Positions 25,194 through 34,605 of a DNA stretch of 64,000 nucleotides are shown here, one piece after another. The stretch's first letter is position 1, and each line of letters begins with the position of its first letter. The stretch is from G965222505 sp965222505 (GTDB lineage Bacteria > Bacteroidota > Rhodothermia > Rhodothermales > DATKEJ01). The stretch spans positions 310,001 to 374,000 of the forward strand of contig OZ244956.1 of NCBI GenBank assembly GCA_965222505.1, written 5' to 3'. The position numbers and the translations under genes are program-made. Under the pieces are notes generated by a model. It was not told the origin of the DNA. It saw nothing but the letters and a program-made list of their open reading frames with translations, and did not search any database.

Positions 25194-28100
25194 TTACTGT
25201 TTGACCACAACACCAACCTCTTGATAGGCTCCGGCTTCCAGACGATACAGGTATAAGCCATGGGTAACCCTGTTCCCGGCTGCGTCCGTGCCGTCCCATC
25301 TCGCCCGGTACCATCCGGCTTCTTGCGTTGCGCCCGCGTTCAGGGTTTGGACCTCCCGGCCTAATACATCAAAGATCCGCAAGGACACGTCTGTAGCCTC
25401 GGGCAATCCATAGGGAATATTCACATGGGTATTAAACGGATTGGGATAAGGGGCATTGAGTTGGTACGATTCGGGCAGCCCCCCTCCGTGCTTCCCAAAA
25501 GCCTCGGTTGATGCCCCATCTGAACCTGTACGATCGGCGACGTGGCTTCCAGTATACGGCACAAATAAAAAGGAGGTACTCCAGTTGCTGGTCTCTCCAT
25601 CCGTACCCCGTGCCTGTATCCGCCAATAGTGAGACACATGCGGGGCAACCGGCTCAACGCTCCAGGTGGGTTGCGCAACAACGTTTGCCACCAGATTGGA
25701 CGCAAAGGTAGCATCTGTGGCCAATTGCACCGCGTAAGTTTCCGCACCGGATACGGTTTCCCACTGCAAGGGGATTGTCTGAAAGGGTACGAGATCAACA
25801 TCCAGCGGGTAAATGATCTCTGGCACCGCCAGGTGGGTGGTAAACTGGCGCACCTCAGACCACCCGCTGCGCCCACCCGGACTGATCACCCGAACCCGCC
25901 AATAATACGTCGTATAGTGCTCCAATCCACCCAGCAAAAGGTTGGCTTCATTTGCCCACACCACGGTTTCATCCTGAAATAGCGAATCGGTCGCATACCC
26001 TACGTCATACCGGATGGCTGCTGAACCCGGCACCCAGACCAAAGGTGCAGGAATAGACACATTTCGGAGGCCGTCCTCAGGCGCATCCAGCGAAGTTGGG
26101 TCCGGCTCCATGCCCGGCTCAACCTGAATCGGCGCATCTGGATGCCCGGCATATCGCCCCACCTGGCGTTCATCTTCTACATAGATATAATATTCAAATC
26201 CTTCAGCCGGGCGGGCCGATTCGGGCAAGGCGAGTGCAAAGGAATCCGGCGCGACTTGCGGAATGGCCTTTTGCACATAAGCAATCTGCCCTTTATTTCT
26301 CTGGTGGTACGTAACCGATGCAAGCGCCGACGTTTCGCCCTTTGCAAATACACCTATTTCCATATCCACACCAACCGGCGAGGTAAAGATGGGCTGGTGG
26401 CGGACCTCGGGGGGCATATTGGGCAACAACGTAAGCGCGTATGGATGGGCAAAAGATTGTGACGGAGCCGCCTTCGTCCCAGCCTGTGTGGTAACCGTTA
26501 TGAAATACTGAAGATGACGAGTGGTCAGGAAACTGCCTGGAACTATGCCTCGATACCTGTTCCCGCCCAGTCTTTGCATCTCCACCGAGGTGAACCCGAG
26601 CGGCCCGACATTGCGCCGATATACCAATCGTACTTCTTCAACATCCGAATTTGCTATTTCAGCTTCGATCACCAGGTCCTGTCCCGGTTCCTGCCCGACG
26701 GACTCCAAAGCAACCGTCTCGGCGGTACGGGAGATTCCTGAGCCGGGATCGGGCGTATACGTGGCCTCAACTTGAACCAGGTCCCCCTGATCCCTCACTT
26801 CGAGCCTGACCGCTCTGGCGTTCCCACCCTCAAATGAACGAGAAGATCGATACCGGATCACATACGTGTTTGCGGCTGCTCCAACCACATCCTGCCATAA
26901 TGGTGAGAGCCCATCATCAAGCGTGTAAAACCGTCCGCCGGTCTCGGCGGTTATGCTATTTTCGCCTAGATACTGAGGATGCGCTACCGCAGCCACATAG
27001 CTGGTAATGGACCTATCCTGAAGGAGGGCAACCAGGTCTTCCAACGCAGGTGCCGGAGGGGTGAGGTTTTCATTCCCTTCATGGCTCGGAGCATCCGTCA
27101 CCAGAATAAATACGCGTTGACTCCCTGGGCGAAAAACAATCCGCTGCATGGAAAGGGACAAGGCCCCAAAGGCATTCTCCAAAAGATCCCCCCCGCCAGC
27201 AATGGTGACCCCATTCAACATGGACGCAAAAGCCTCTACATCTCGGGTGAGGGCTCCTTGATTGAGCAGATTCACGGTGTTCCGAAAAGTGACCAATCCA
27301 AGGGCCAGATCAACGTTTAGGTTGGTCAAGCTTCTTGCAAAGTCGCGTACGCCTTCGCGTAGCTCACCGATATGGGCTTCCATACTCGCTGAAATGTCAG
27401 CCAGGAACACGACATCGACCAGGCGCTCCTCTGCGTTTACGAGCGGTGGCACCACTGCCATTTCATTGATACGCTCGCCGTCTTCAAATAACGTAAACGC
27501 TTCTGAAGGAAGCCCCTGCACAGGAACACCTGATGTGCGAATCGAGACCTGCAAGTCGACCCAGGGGTAGCGATCCCCGCGCAGGCTTGACATCGATACG
27601 GCCAGTCCTTCTTCAGCGACCCGAACCACCATAACTTCATCAATAAACCAGCCGGCCGCCACGATGCTCTCGTCGGTCTGTAGGTTAAACCCGAGCCGAA
27701 TATCCTGCCCGGCAAATGGCGTAAGGTCCACTTCCGTCGTGCGCCAATCGCCCGTGCCCGTTCTGAATAATCCGACTTCCTGCCAGGTCTGGCCATCGTC
27801 TGTTGAAACCCAGGTGTTGCCAAAATCGAATCCGGTCTCCAGGGCAAACCATTCATCAAACCGCAAGGCATAGGATGCGCCGGGGGTGTCTTCCAGGGTG
27901 ATGCGCGGACTGATGAGCGTGGCGTTGGCATTGTTTTGGTAGTCGGCCCCCAGGCCCGTTCCTGCACAGCGTTCACCTAAGGCACAGGCAGCCGGGCCAG
28001 CCAGGGGAATACCGATGGACCAATCACCAAGCGGCAACCAGCCGACGATTTCTTCTTCAAACGACTCCTCGAAAATCACCTCGGCCTGGGCATCCAGCAC

Positions 28101-28262
28101 CGGGTATGTGATTTGGGGTGCGGCGATGAATTGTCCTTTTTGAAGCATTGCCTTGGGAAAGGTTTGCGCCTGGGCTCCTCCACCAGCGATCCCCAACAAA
28201 GAGAGCCCTATCGCAAATATGCGCCCATATGACCAACGCCTGATATGCTTTGCTTGCGCCAT
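25194..28262 (-). CDS. Giant secreted VWA / fibronectin-III protein with T9SS tail
   Basis: 1022 residues from the ATG giving MAQAKHIRRWSYGRIF, with a signal peptide ending AGGGAQAQ. In order: a jelly-roll-like module (residues about 60-210, FGNTWVSTDDGQTWQEVG); a VWA domain with MIDAS DISAS in VVFLADISASMEAH and LVTDAPSHEG; Ig-like modules (EVRLVYRRNVGPLG); two fibronectin-III-like repeats each with YYWRVR or HYWRIQ; and a Por-type sorting tail (NAPYPNPFNTHVNIPYG ... HGLYLYRLEAG). It is likely a cell-surface adhesin or binding protein delivered by T9SS. A longer TTG/ATG reading upstream is rejected because it lacks a signal. Divergent from the M19 gene. Confidence 0.85.
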   Translation of the reverse strand: MAQAKHIRRWSYGRIFAIGLSLLGIAGGGAQAQTFPKAMLQKGQFIAAPQITYPVLDAQAEVIFEESFEEEIVGWLPLGDWSIGIPLAGPAACALGERCAGTGLGADYQNNANATLISPRITLEDTPGASYALRFDEWFALETGFDFGNTWVSTDDGQTWQEVGLFRTGTGDWRTTEVDLTPFAGQDIRLGFNLQTDESIVAAGWFIDEVMVVRVAEEGLAVSMSSLRGDRYPWVDLQVSIRTSGVPVQGLPSEAFTLFEDGERINEMAVVPPLVNAEERLVDVVFLADISASMEAHIGELREGVRDFARSLTNLNVDLALGLVTFRNTVNLLNQGALTRDVEAFASMLNGVTIAGGGDLLENAFGALSLSMQRIVFRPGSQRVFILVTDAPSHEGNENLTPPAPALEDLVALLQDRSITSYVAAVAHPQYLGENSITAETGGRFYTLDDGLSPLWQDVVGAAANTYVIRYRSSRSFEGGNARAVRLEVRDQGDLVQVEATYTPDPGSGISRTAETVALESVGQEPGQDLVIEAEIANSDVEEVRLVYRRNVGPLGFTSVEMQRLGGNRYRGIVPGSFLTTRHLQYFITVTTQAGTKAAPSQSFAHPYALTLLPNMPPEVRHQPIFTSPVGVDMEIGVFAKGETSALASVTYHQRNKGQIAYVQKAIPQVAPDSFALALPESARPAEGFEYYIYVEDERQVGRYAGHPDAPIQVEPGMEPDPTSLDAPEDGLRNVSIPAPLVWVPGSAAIRYDVGYATDSLFQDETVVWANEANLLLGGLEHYTTYYWRVRVISPGGRSGWSEVRQFTTHLAVPEIIYPLDVDLVPFQTIPLQWETVSGAETYAVQLATDATFASNLVANVVAQPTWSVEPVAPHVSHYWRIQARGTDGETSNWSTSFLFVPYTGSHVADRTGSDGASTEAFGKHGGGLPESYQLNAPYPNPFNTHVNIPYGLPEATDVSLRIFDVLGREVQTLNAGATQEAGWYRARWDGTDAAGNRVTHGLYLYRLEAGAYQEVGVVVKQ

Positions 28263-28422
28263 TTCTTTTTGATGTGATGCGTTCCGCCCGGCTACGATAC
28301 ACCGAGCCAGGGAGCAATGCAACCCCGATCTGTAGTTTTTCGTTTTCCAGCACAGGTTTCAACAGGGCTATACCTTAACTTAGACCCTGGATTTTCTCAT
28401 TCATTCCAATCGGCCCATACCG

Positions 28423-29622
28423 TTGTTCAACCGTCGTGCCTTTTTGCGTTTGCTGGGCCTCACCGCTCTTGGAACAGTGGGGGGTTGTGCAAGCCGGTGC
28501 CCGTCGCGACCGTGGTCTCCTGCCGCTGGACAGCGGGTGCTGGCCGACTTGCACGTCCACGCCTCAATAAACGACTGGAACCGGGTGAGTCCCTTGGCCG
28601 TCGAGCAACCCCTCCTTGCCAACCTGGCCGAGCGCACCTTCAACCGGACCTCGGTTTCCTGGGCCGAAGCCCACAAAGCCGGCATCGACCTGATGTGCAT
28701 TGCGCACTTCAACGTGTTCGACGAATGGCTCTCCATGCCGACGGACCCTTCCCCGGAAGCCCCCTTCAGTACATTGCGCATGCTGGATCGGCTGGAAGCA
28801 GATTTATCCGGTGACCTTGCGCCCTTTGCAACCCTGGCCCGCAATCACCAGGACCTGGCCCGTCTCATTGAGGTCCCCAAAACCGATCCAGGGTACCGCG
28901 TGGCGGTGGTCCACACCCTGGAAGGCGGCCATACCCTCGGTGGTGAACTGGCCCCTTTGGCCGAATTTGCGCAGCGCGGTGTTGCCATGATGACCATCAC
29001 CCACTTTTTCAACAAGGGCGTGAGTTCAGCCCCCAATGCGTTTCCGTTTTTCCCGGACATGAACAGTCGGCAACCGGCTTTGGGCCTGACCGAGTTTGGC
29101 CGGGCCCTCATCCCGGAGATGGAGCGCCTCGGCATGATTGTGGACGTCACCCACCTGACGGGCGCGGCAATGAACGAAGTGCTGCAACAGGCCAAACATC
29201 CCCTTGTTGCCACCCATGCGGCTTCACGTACCCTCGGCGATCATCCGTACGGCTTGTACGATGAACAGGTACAGGAAATCACACGAAAGGGCGGCATGAT
29301 TGGCATCATTCTGTATCCGTTCGTGCATTCCAATTATCGGGACCTTACGGTACTGGAAGCAGAAGGATCACTTCGGGATGCAGTAAAAACCATTCGGTAC
29401 CTCGTCAAGATTTGTGGCACACATAAACACATCGGCATCGGGAGTGACCTGGCCGGGTTTATTCCGCCCGGTAAAGACATGCGGTGCCTGCACCATATCG
29501 GGGATCTTCGCGCCCTGATGCTACAGGAATTTGATGGGGATGAACGGCTGGTCGAAGACCTCCTTGCCAACAACGCCCTCCGCTTTCTGCACACCAACTG
29601 GCGCACGGGGTTGAATGCCTAA
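28423..29622 (+). CDS. Membrane dipeptidase (peptidase family M19), Tat/lipoprotein type
   Basis: 399 residues from a TTG start, chosen because the next residues form an export signal FNRRAFLRLLGLTALGTVGGC with both an RRxFL Tat motif and a lipobox. The M19 zinc ligands begin with ADLHVHAS (HxH variant of HxD), followed by VVHTLEGGH (the Glu bridging the metals), VDVTHLTGAAMNEVL, ATHAASRTLGDHP and HIGIGSDLAGF. These enzymes hydrolyse dipeptides, including D-amino-acid and dehydro forms, in the envelope. Its stop overlaps the next gene by 8 bases. Confidence 0.85.
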   Translation: MFNRRAFLRLLGLTALGTVGGCASRCPSRPWSPAAGQRVLADLHVHASINDWNRVSPLAVEQPLLANLAERTFNRTSVSWAEAHKAGIDLMCIAHFNVFDEWLSMPTDPSPEAPFSTLRMLDRLEADLSGDLAPFATLARNHQDLARLIEVPKTDPGYRVAVVHTLEGGHTLGGELAPLAEFAQRGVAMMTITHFFNKGVSSAPNAFPFFPDMNSRQPALGLTEFGRALIPEMERLGMIVDVTHLTGAAMNEVLQQAKHPLVATHAASRTLGDHPYGLYDEQVQEITRKGGMIGIILYPFVHSNYRDLTVLEAEGSLRDAVKTIRYLVKICGTHKHIGIGSDLAGFIPPGKDMRCLHHIGDLRALMLQEFDGDERLVEDLLANNALRFLHTNWRTGLNA

Positions 29623-31243
29623 TCAGGGTACATACCAAGTCCTGCTTGCGTCGATGCTCCTTTTAGGGAGTGTGACTGCCATTCACGCCTCCACACGAGG
29701 TGATGAAGAAACCCACCGTGTTGTAGCAGACACCGCCCTGGCGCGGGTTTTTTCAGACTTTGGGGATCGCGATCGTTTTGCATCTGCTGCCGGATTTCAA
29801 ATCTCGCTTGATGCTGTACTTCAACAGGGCCTTTCCTTTGGTGCCCTCAGCGCCCAATATGCAGAGGACGATCTGAGCCGGGGCCGCTTTCATCCCAGGG
29901 CACAAACCCCATACCGCCAGGTGACCCCTGTAACAGCGGAGGTATTGAACGCGCTCTGGGCCACACATGAAACACTTCCTGCTCCCCTGTTGGATGAAGA
30001 CGAACAAGCAGGCGTGGTGGCAAACTACCTGCGCCATCATTTTCTGGCGTTGCGTTTTGCCCATGCCGCAGGAGAAGCCAAACAGGATGGCCGTGAACTT
30101 CTGATCCGGGCACTGGCCTATGAAGCAATGGCCCTTGGTTACCTGGTCGATGCATTTGCATCCGGCCACTTGCTTTCCCCAACCAGCGTCGGATTGGCCC
30201 GATTGCAAACCACCAATCGTCAGGATGCCCATCGGTATTTTAACAGCCACGGGGCCTACGTTGCCAATTTCAGAGGCGTGGCCTGGCAGACCTTTGGCGG
30301 TCCTTTGATGCTCTGGTACCCCTCTGCCCGAATGCCGGTATTGGAAGCTGCACATTGGGCCATGCGAGAGATATTCCTGGTTTATGTACAAAGCCTGGAC
30401 GATCGCACGCCTGCACACCTCGCAACCTGGCGGTCTACTGTGGCTGGTTTTTTTGATACCCCCAATGGCCTGTCCGCTATGGATGGCTCGGCTTTACATC
30501 ATGCCCTGCCCAGCCTTTGGACGTTTCCCTTTCCGGTTGTGGCTACCTGGAGTTTGGACGCCCTGTTGCGTACCCCCACCGATCGTACCCTCCCCGTTGT
30601 AGACCCGTTTGGCCTCTCCTCCAGGCAACACATTGCCCAATTAAGATCCCTACATGACCCGGATACAGAGGAGCTAGAACCTACGTTTCTGTACCAAGCA
30701 TCTGATTTCCCAAGTTCATACCTCCCCCCTCTTTTGCAGGATGTGTTGCCTGACAGCCTCATCCGGTATCATCCCGATGTTGCTTCCGTGCGGTATCACC
30801 AGCGGTGGTGGTATCCGGCCTCCTATAAAGGATTATTGTTGTACCCTGTGGCGGGGTATCAGATAGACCAATCGGCATGGGCCTATGGCGTCGGTGTGGG
30901 GCTCGGGTTATGGGACACGGCCTTGTTTGCCTTCAAAAACGGCTCCGTGGATCTGTACTGGATGCCCGAAGCTGATCCTGCCATCGACCGGCTCCACCTT
31001 ACTTTTGGCACCGGATTATTCCTCCCTGTAAGCGCACTCGATGCGATCCACTTTTCAGGCGGCGTAGGATTCGGATTACAGAGAGAAACCCGTGATATGG
31101 CTCCGCTTTTTTCTCTGGGGCTGGATTTTCCTACCTTTTCTACAGGCCTGGGGTATACCGGCCTGACGGTTCGTGCAACCTATCAGTGGCAATGGTCCGA
31201 AAAACCACGCCACGGCCCTCGAATATTCCTGATTGTCCATTAG
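29615..31243 (+). CDS. Secreted protein with phospholipase-C/P1-nuclease-like helical domain
   Basis: 542 residues with a signal peptide (VLLASMLLLGSVTAIHAS). The middle part ALAYEAMALGYLVDAFASGHLLSPTS resembles the helix pair with DxxxxGH that supplies zinc ligands in the phospholipase C/P1 nuclease superfamily; upstream HRVVADTAL may give another ligand. The C-terminal 170 residues are beta-rich with alternating hydrophobic strands, like a small barrel or beta-sandwich. The assignment is tentative. It starts inside the end of the M19 dipeptidase gene, so the two are coupled. Confidence 0.5.
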   Translation: MPNQGTYQVLLASMLLLGSVTAIHASTRGDEETHRVVADTALARVFSDFGDRDRFASAAGFQISLDAVLQQGLSFGALSAQYAEDDLSRGRFHPRAQTPYRQVTPVTAEVLNALWATHETLPAPLLDEDEQAGVVANYLRHHFLALRFAHAAGEAKQDGRELLIRALAYEAMALGYLVDAFASGHLLSPTSVGLARLQTTNRQDAHRYFNSHGAYVANFRGVAWQTFGGPLMLWYPSARMPVLEAAHWAMREIFLVYVQSLDDRTPAHLATWRSTVAGFFDTPNGLSAMDGSALHHALPSLWTFPFPVVATWSLDALLRTPTDRTLPVVDPFGLSSRQHIAQLRSLHDPDTEELEPTFLYQASDFPSSYLPPLLQDVLPDSLIRYHPDVASVRYHQRWWYPASYKGLLLYPVAGYQIDQSAWAYGVGVGLGLWDTALFAFKNGSVDLYWMPEADPAIDRLHLTFGTGLFLPVSALDAIHFSGGVGFGLQRETRDMAPLFSLGLDFPTFSTGLGYTGLTVRATYQWQWSEKPRHGPRIFLIVH

Positions 31244-31261
31244 GCCTAACCCATTTTACGT

Positions 31262-33592
31262 ATGCAAGTCCCAAGCGCTGGCCCTTCGGAGGTCATGGAC
31301 CACCCCGGCCTGATTTCATTTCTGCCCCTGGTGTATGTGGCCTGGGCCGATGGTATCCTGAGTCCGTCCGAAATCCTGGAAGTGCGCACAAAATTTGGAG
31401 ACCTGGATTGGGTTTCTCCTGAAGATAAGGCCGTGCTCGCGTCCTGGCTGGACCCGGCTCATCCACCCTCGACCACCCAGTACCTCGGCTGGCTGCGAAC
31501 CATCCGACACTTGGGACAACACATCCCCAAAGAAGCCCGCACGTCCCTGGGTACCCTTGGCGTGAAGATGGCAGCATTGATGGATGTAGCCGATGTGGCT
31601 CCCGAAGCAGCTGAGGCCCTGTGTGATATCGAGACGGCATTGGGGATTGTGGGATCGGAAGCATGCCGCGAGTTGATTGAAGACCCAGCCCGGCCCCCAG
31701 CGCCCTCGGTATTTGAAGTAGCTGAACCCACCTTTGAGGTCGAGGCCCTGACGGCCTTACTGGATGGCCCCCAGGCGTCCCTGCGTAACAAAATCCGGAC
31801 GGTGTTGCGTGATCCGGTCTTCCAATTCCCCGTCGCCCCGACCACGGATGCCTACCGGGAGCAAGTCCTGACCTGGGCAAAATATCTGGCTGCCCAGGGC
31901 TGGGGCGCGCTGGCTTTCCCCAAAGCCTACGGCGGTGCCGACCGCATCGAGGCTTTTATCGTGGCCTTCGAAACCCTGGCATACCACGACCTCAGCCTGG
32001 TCATCAAATTTGGCGTACAGTTTGGCCTGTGGGGCGGGAGTGTTCACCAGTTAGGGACCACTGCCCATCACGAACGATACCTGAAAGCCATCGGAAAGCT
32101 GGAACTGCCCGGTTGTTTTGCCATGACTGAACTGGGCCATGGTTCCAACGTGCGCGAACTGGAAACCACAGCCCGGTATGATGCCGAAACCGAGACCTTC
32201 GTCATTGACACCCCCCACCACGGAGCACACAAAGAATACATCGGCAATGCCGCCAAACACGGGCGGATGGCAACGGTGTTTGCCCAGTTGTACATCGGCG
32301 AAGAACACTATGGGGTACACGCTTTCGTGGTGCCCATTCGAGATGGGAAAGGCACGCCGCTACCCGGCATTCGCATCCAGGACAGTGGGGAAAAACTCGG
32401 GTTACACGGTGTAGACAATGGTCGGCTGTGGTTTGACCGGGTCCGTATCCCGCGAGAGAACCTGCTCAACCGGTTCGCAGACGTTGCTTCAGATGGATCC
32501 TATTCCAGCCCCATTCCAAGTGCTGGTAAGCGGTTCTTTACGATGTTGAGTACCCTGATTGGGGGTCGGATCAGCGTTGCTTTTGCCGGGCTCAGTGCTA
32601 CCAAATCAGCCTTAACGATTGCCATCCGCTATGCAGAACGCCGCAGGCAATTCGGCCCCAAACACAAACCCGAAGTGCGGCTATTGGATTACCGGACCCA
32701 CCAACGGCGCTTGCTCCCTCGCCTGGCGACCTCATACGCGCTACATTTTGCGCTGAATGACCTCCGAGAGCGGTTTGCCCACCGAACGTCCGATGATGCC
32801 GATGCCATCGAAGCACTCGCAAATGGACTGAAGGCCTATGCCACCTGGCATGCCACCGCTACCATCCAGGAATGTCGGGAAGCCTGTGGCGGGCAAGGGT
32901 ACCTCGCGGCCAACCGCTTTGCCGCCCTCAAGGAAGACACAGACATCTTCACCACCTTTGAAGGAGACAATACCGTGTTGATGTTGCAAGTGTCCAAGGG
33001 CCTTCTTTCCGCTTTCAAGCAGGAATTCAGAGACATGAATTTCTTCGGCTTGTTGCGGTACTTGTCGGAAGGGGCTTCTACATCCCTGATGGAGATGAAC
33101 CCCATCGTGACCCGAAAAACCGGCGACGACCACCTGCGTGATCCGGAATTCCACCATGCAGCCTTCCGCTACCGAGAGCAGCAACGGCTGACCACTGTTG
33201 CCAAACGGCTCAAAAAACACATCGACAAAGGCATGGATTCTTTCGATGCCTTTGTGTTGTGCCAGAATGACCTGATTGCGCTGGCCCAGGCTTCCATTGA
33301 ACGGGTCACCCTGGCACGTTTTCAGGAAGGCATCGCCGAAACCGAAGATCCCAACCTGCAAGCCATCCTCACCGAGGTCTACACCCTCTATGCCCTTTCT
33401 ACCCTGGAAACCGATTTGGGATGGTACCTCGAACAAGGGTACGTTGAGGGCAACAAGGCACGGGCCATCCACAAACTCGTCGATTCCTGCTGTGCCAACC
33501 TTCGGCCACAAGCTATTCATCTGGTCAATGCCTTCGCCATCCCGGATGAAAGCCTGGCCGCTCCCATTGCGCTCGATGGGCCGGTGGCGTAA
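31262..33592 (+). CDS. Acyl-CoA oxidase/dehydrogenase with TerB-like N-terminal domain
   Basis: 776 residues. Residues 15-150 (LISFLPLVYVAWADGILSPSE) look like a TerB/tellurite-resistance helical bundle. The rest is an acyl-CoA oxidase: WGALAFPKAYGG, GCFAMTELGHGSNV (FAD and substrate contacts), GEKLGLHGVDNGRLWFDRV, RYAERRRQFGPK and TTFEGDNTVLMLQVSKGLL, where the Glu of FEGDN is the likely catalytic base. An acyl-CoA oxidase passes electrons to oxygen in fatty-acid beta-oxidation; no other beta-oxidation genes are next to it. The length is that of three-domain ACOX enzymes plus the extra front domain. The gene stands 18 bases after the previous one. Confidence 0.85.
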   Translation: MQVPSAGPSEVMDHPGLISFLPLVYVAWADGILSPSEILEVRTKFGDLDWVSPEDKAVLASWLDPAHPPSTTQYLGWLRTIRHLGQHIPKEARTSLGTLGVKMAALMDVADVAPEAAEALCDIETALGIVGSEACRELIEDPARPPAPSVFEVAEPTFEVEALTALLDGPQASLRNKIRTVLRDPVFQFPVAPTTDAYREQVLTWAKYLAAQGWGALAFPKAYGGADRIEAFIVAFETLAYHDLSLVIKFGVQFGLWGGSVHQLGTTAHHERYLKAIGKLELPGCFAMTELGHGSNVRELETTARYDAETETFVIDTPHHGAHKEYIGNAAKHGRMATVFAQLYIGEEHYGVHAFVVPIRDGKGTPLPGIRIQDSGEKLGLHGVDNGRLWFDRVRIPRENLLNRFADVASDGSYSSPIPSAGKRFFTMLSTLIGGRISVAFAGLSATKSALTIAIRYAERRRQFGPKHKPEVRLLDYRTHQRRLLPRLATSYALHFALNDLRERFAHRTSDDADAIEALANGLKAYATWHATATIQECREACGGQGYLAANRFAALKEDTDIFTTFEGDNTVLMLQVSKGLLSAFKQEFRDMNFFGLLRYLSEGASTSLMEMNPIVTRKTGDDHLRDPEFHHAAFRYREQQRLTTVAKRLKKHIDKGMDSFDAFVLCQNDLIALAQASIERVTLARFQEGIAETEDPNLQAILTEVYTLYALSTLETDLGWYLEQGYVEGNKARAIHKLVDSCCANLRPQAIHLVNAFAIPDESLAAPIALDGPVA

Positions 33593-33610
33593 CGTGCGAC
33601 GTGCCCTCGG

Positions 33611-34594
33611 CTAGATGAGGGCATGATTGCCTCCTGTATCCATCAACACGACTCCCTTCTCGATTATGACTTCCCCGTCCATCCATACACTGGGGGAGCG
33701 AATGATGGCATCAAAATGGGTCTTTGCTTGAACCGTACCGCCCAGGTTGGCTGACGTACCAATGCCTATATGAATGGTCCCATTTACCCCTTCATCATTG
33801 AGCATTTCACCCGTAAACCCAGTACAGGCCGGATTCAGACCGATGGCAAACTGGGCAATATTGTAGACGTACTGGTCGTTTTGCGCGGCCAGCAGATCAC
33901 GAATAAATGTCGCTTGCTCCCCCCCCTGAATCGTTTGTACAAAACCATCTTTGATGGAAAAGACGACAGGTTCTTCGATCACGCCGATGCCATAGTAAGG
34001 AATACTCCCATCGACGACGAGTACGCCTTGCGTGGTACCTTCAACCGGTGAGGTGTTGGCTTCAATATTGGGTACGGCTGTAAAACCAGGACCATCCAGC
34101 ACGCAAGCATGACTGTTACCGGATCGGCCTGCCAAACTGAACGTCAAATCTGTACCTGCCGGGTTGGTTACCCGTACATGTTGTGCCTGGGTGAGACACT
34201 CGGCGAGGGCATCACACAGCGGTTTCCGGGCTCGAAAATCCGTGTAGAGGCCCCCCTCCTGCATTTGCCGTTCCGTAAATGCACTCATGGAAAGGACACG
34301 CGCCCCAGTGGCGATGGCCTCCCTGGTCGCACGGGTATGTGCCATCGATAGGGTGATGGGCAGAAAAATGACGTCTGCTTCCCGCATGGCTGAGGCCACA
34401 ACAACAGGCGGCTCTTCATTGTCGATCTTCCGTTCCGGAGCAACAACAAGAACGGGAATCCCTCCTGAGGCCGAAATGGCTGCTTTGATCGCTTGGGCAA
34501 TAGGGAGCCGCTCGTCATCCGTTACAATCACGACGTACTCGCCTTTCTTTACACCTGCACAGGTATCGACCAGAATTTCTGCACCTCTTTTCAT
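33611..34594 (-). CDS. M29/NicX-like metal-dependent hydrolase or aminopeptidase, paralog 2
   Basis: 327 residues of the COG2309 type (thermophilic aminopeptidases of family M29 and the dioxygenase NicX). Typical pieces are AGVKKGEYVVIVTD, VIFLPITLSMAHTRATREAIATGARVLSM, VTNPAGTDLTFSLAGR and TIHIGIGTSANLGGTVQAKTHFD, which hold candidate metal ligands (Glu in NDEG, His in HIGIG and THFD). A paralog lies at 36381-37352, separated by an S41 protease gene. Cytoplasmic. It may be an aminopeptidase acting on imported peptides; the exact reaction is not certain. It is the last gene of a four-gene operon. Confidence 0.7.
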   Translation of the reverse strand: MKRGAEILVDTCAGVKKGEYVVIVTDDERLPIAQAIKAAISASGGIPVLVVAPERKIDNEEPPVVVASAMREADVIFLPITLSMAHTRATREAIATGARVLSMSAFTERQMQEGGLYTDFRARKPLCDALAECLTQAQHVRVTNPAGTDLTFSLAGRSGNSHACVLDGPGFTAVPNIEANTSPVEGTTQGVLVVDGSIPYYGIGVIEEPVVFSIKDGFVQTIQGGEQATFIRDLLAAQNDQYVYNIAQFAIGLNPACTGFTGEMLNDEGVNGTIHIGIGTSANLGGTVQAKTHFDAIIRSPSVWMDGEVIIEKGVVLMDTGGNHALI

Positions 34595-34605
34595 GAAACT
34601 GCTCG

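Noticed and set aside
25188..25194. Mercury-resistance operon around the MerC gene
   Set aside because: No merR, merA, merP or merT and no MerR-type operator; the MerC-like protein alone does not support this.
32741..33520. Minus-strand open frame of 259 codons inside the acyl-CoA oxidase gene
   Set aside because: Fully opposite conserved oxidase motifs such as FEGDNTVL; a by-product of GC-rich codon use.
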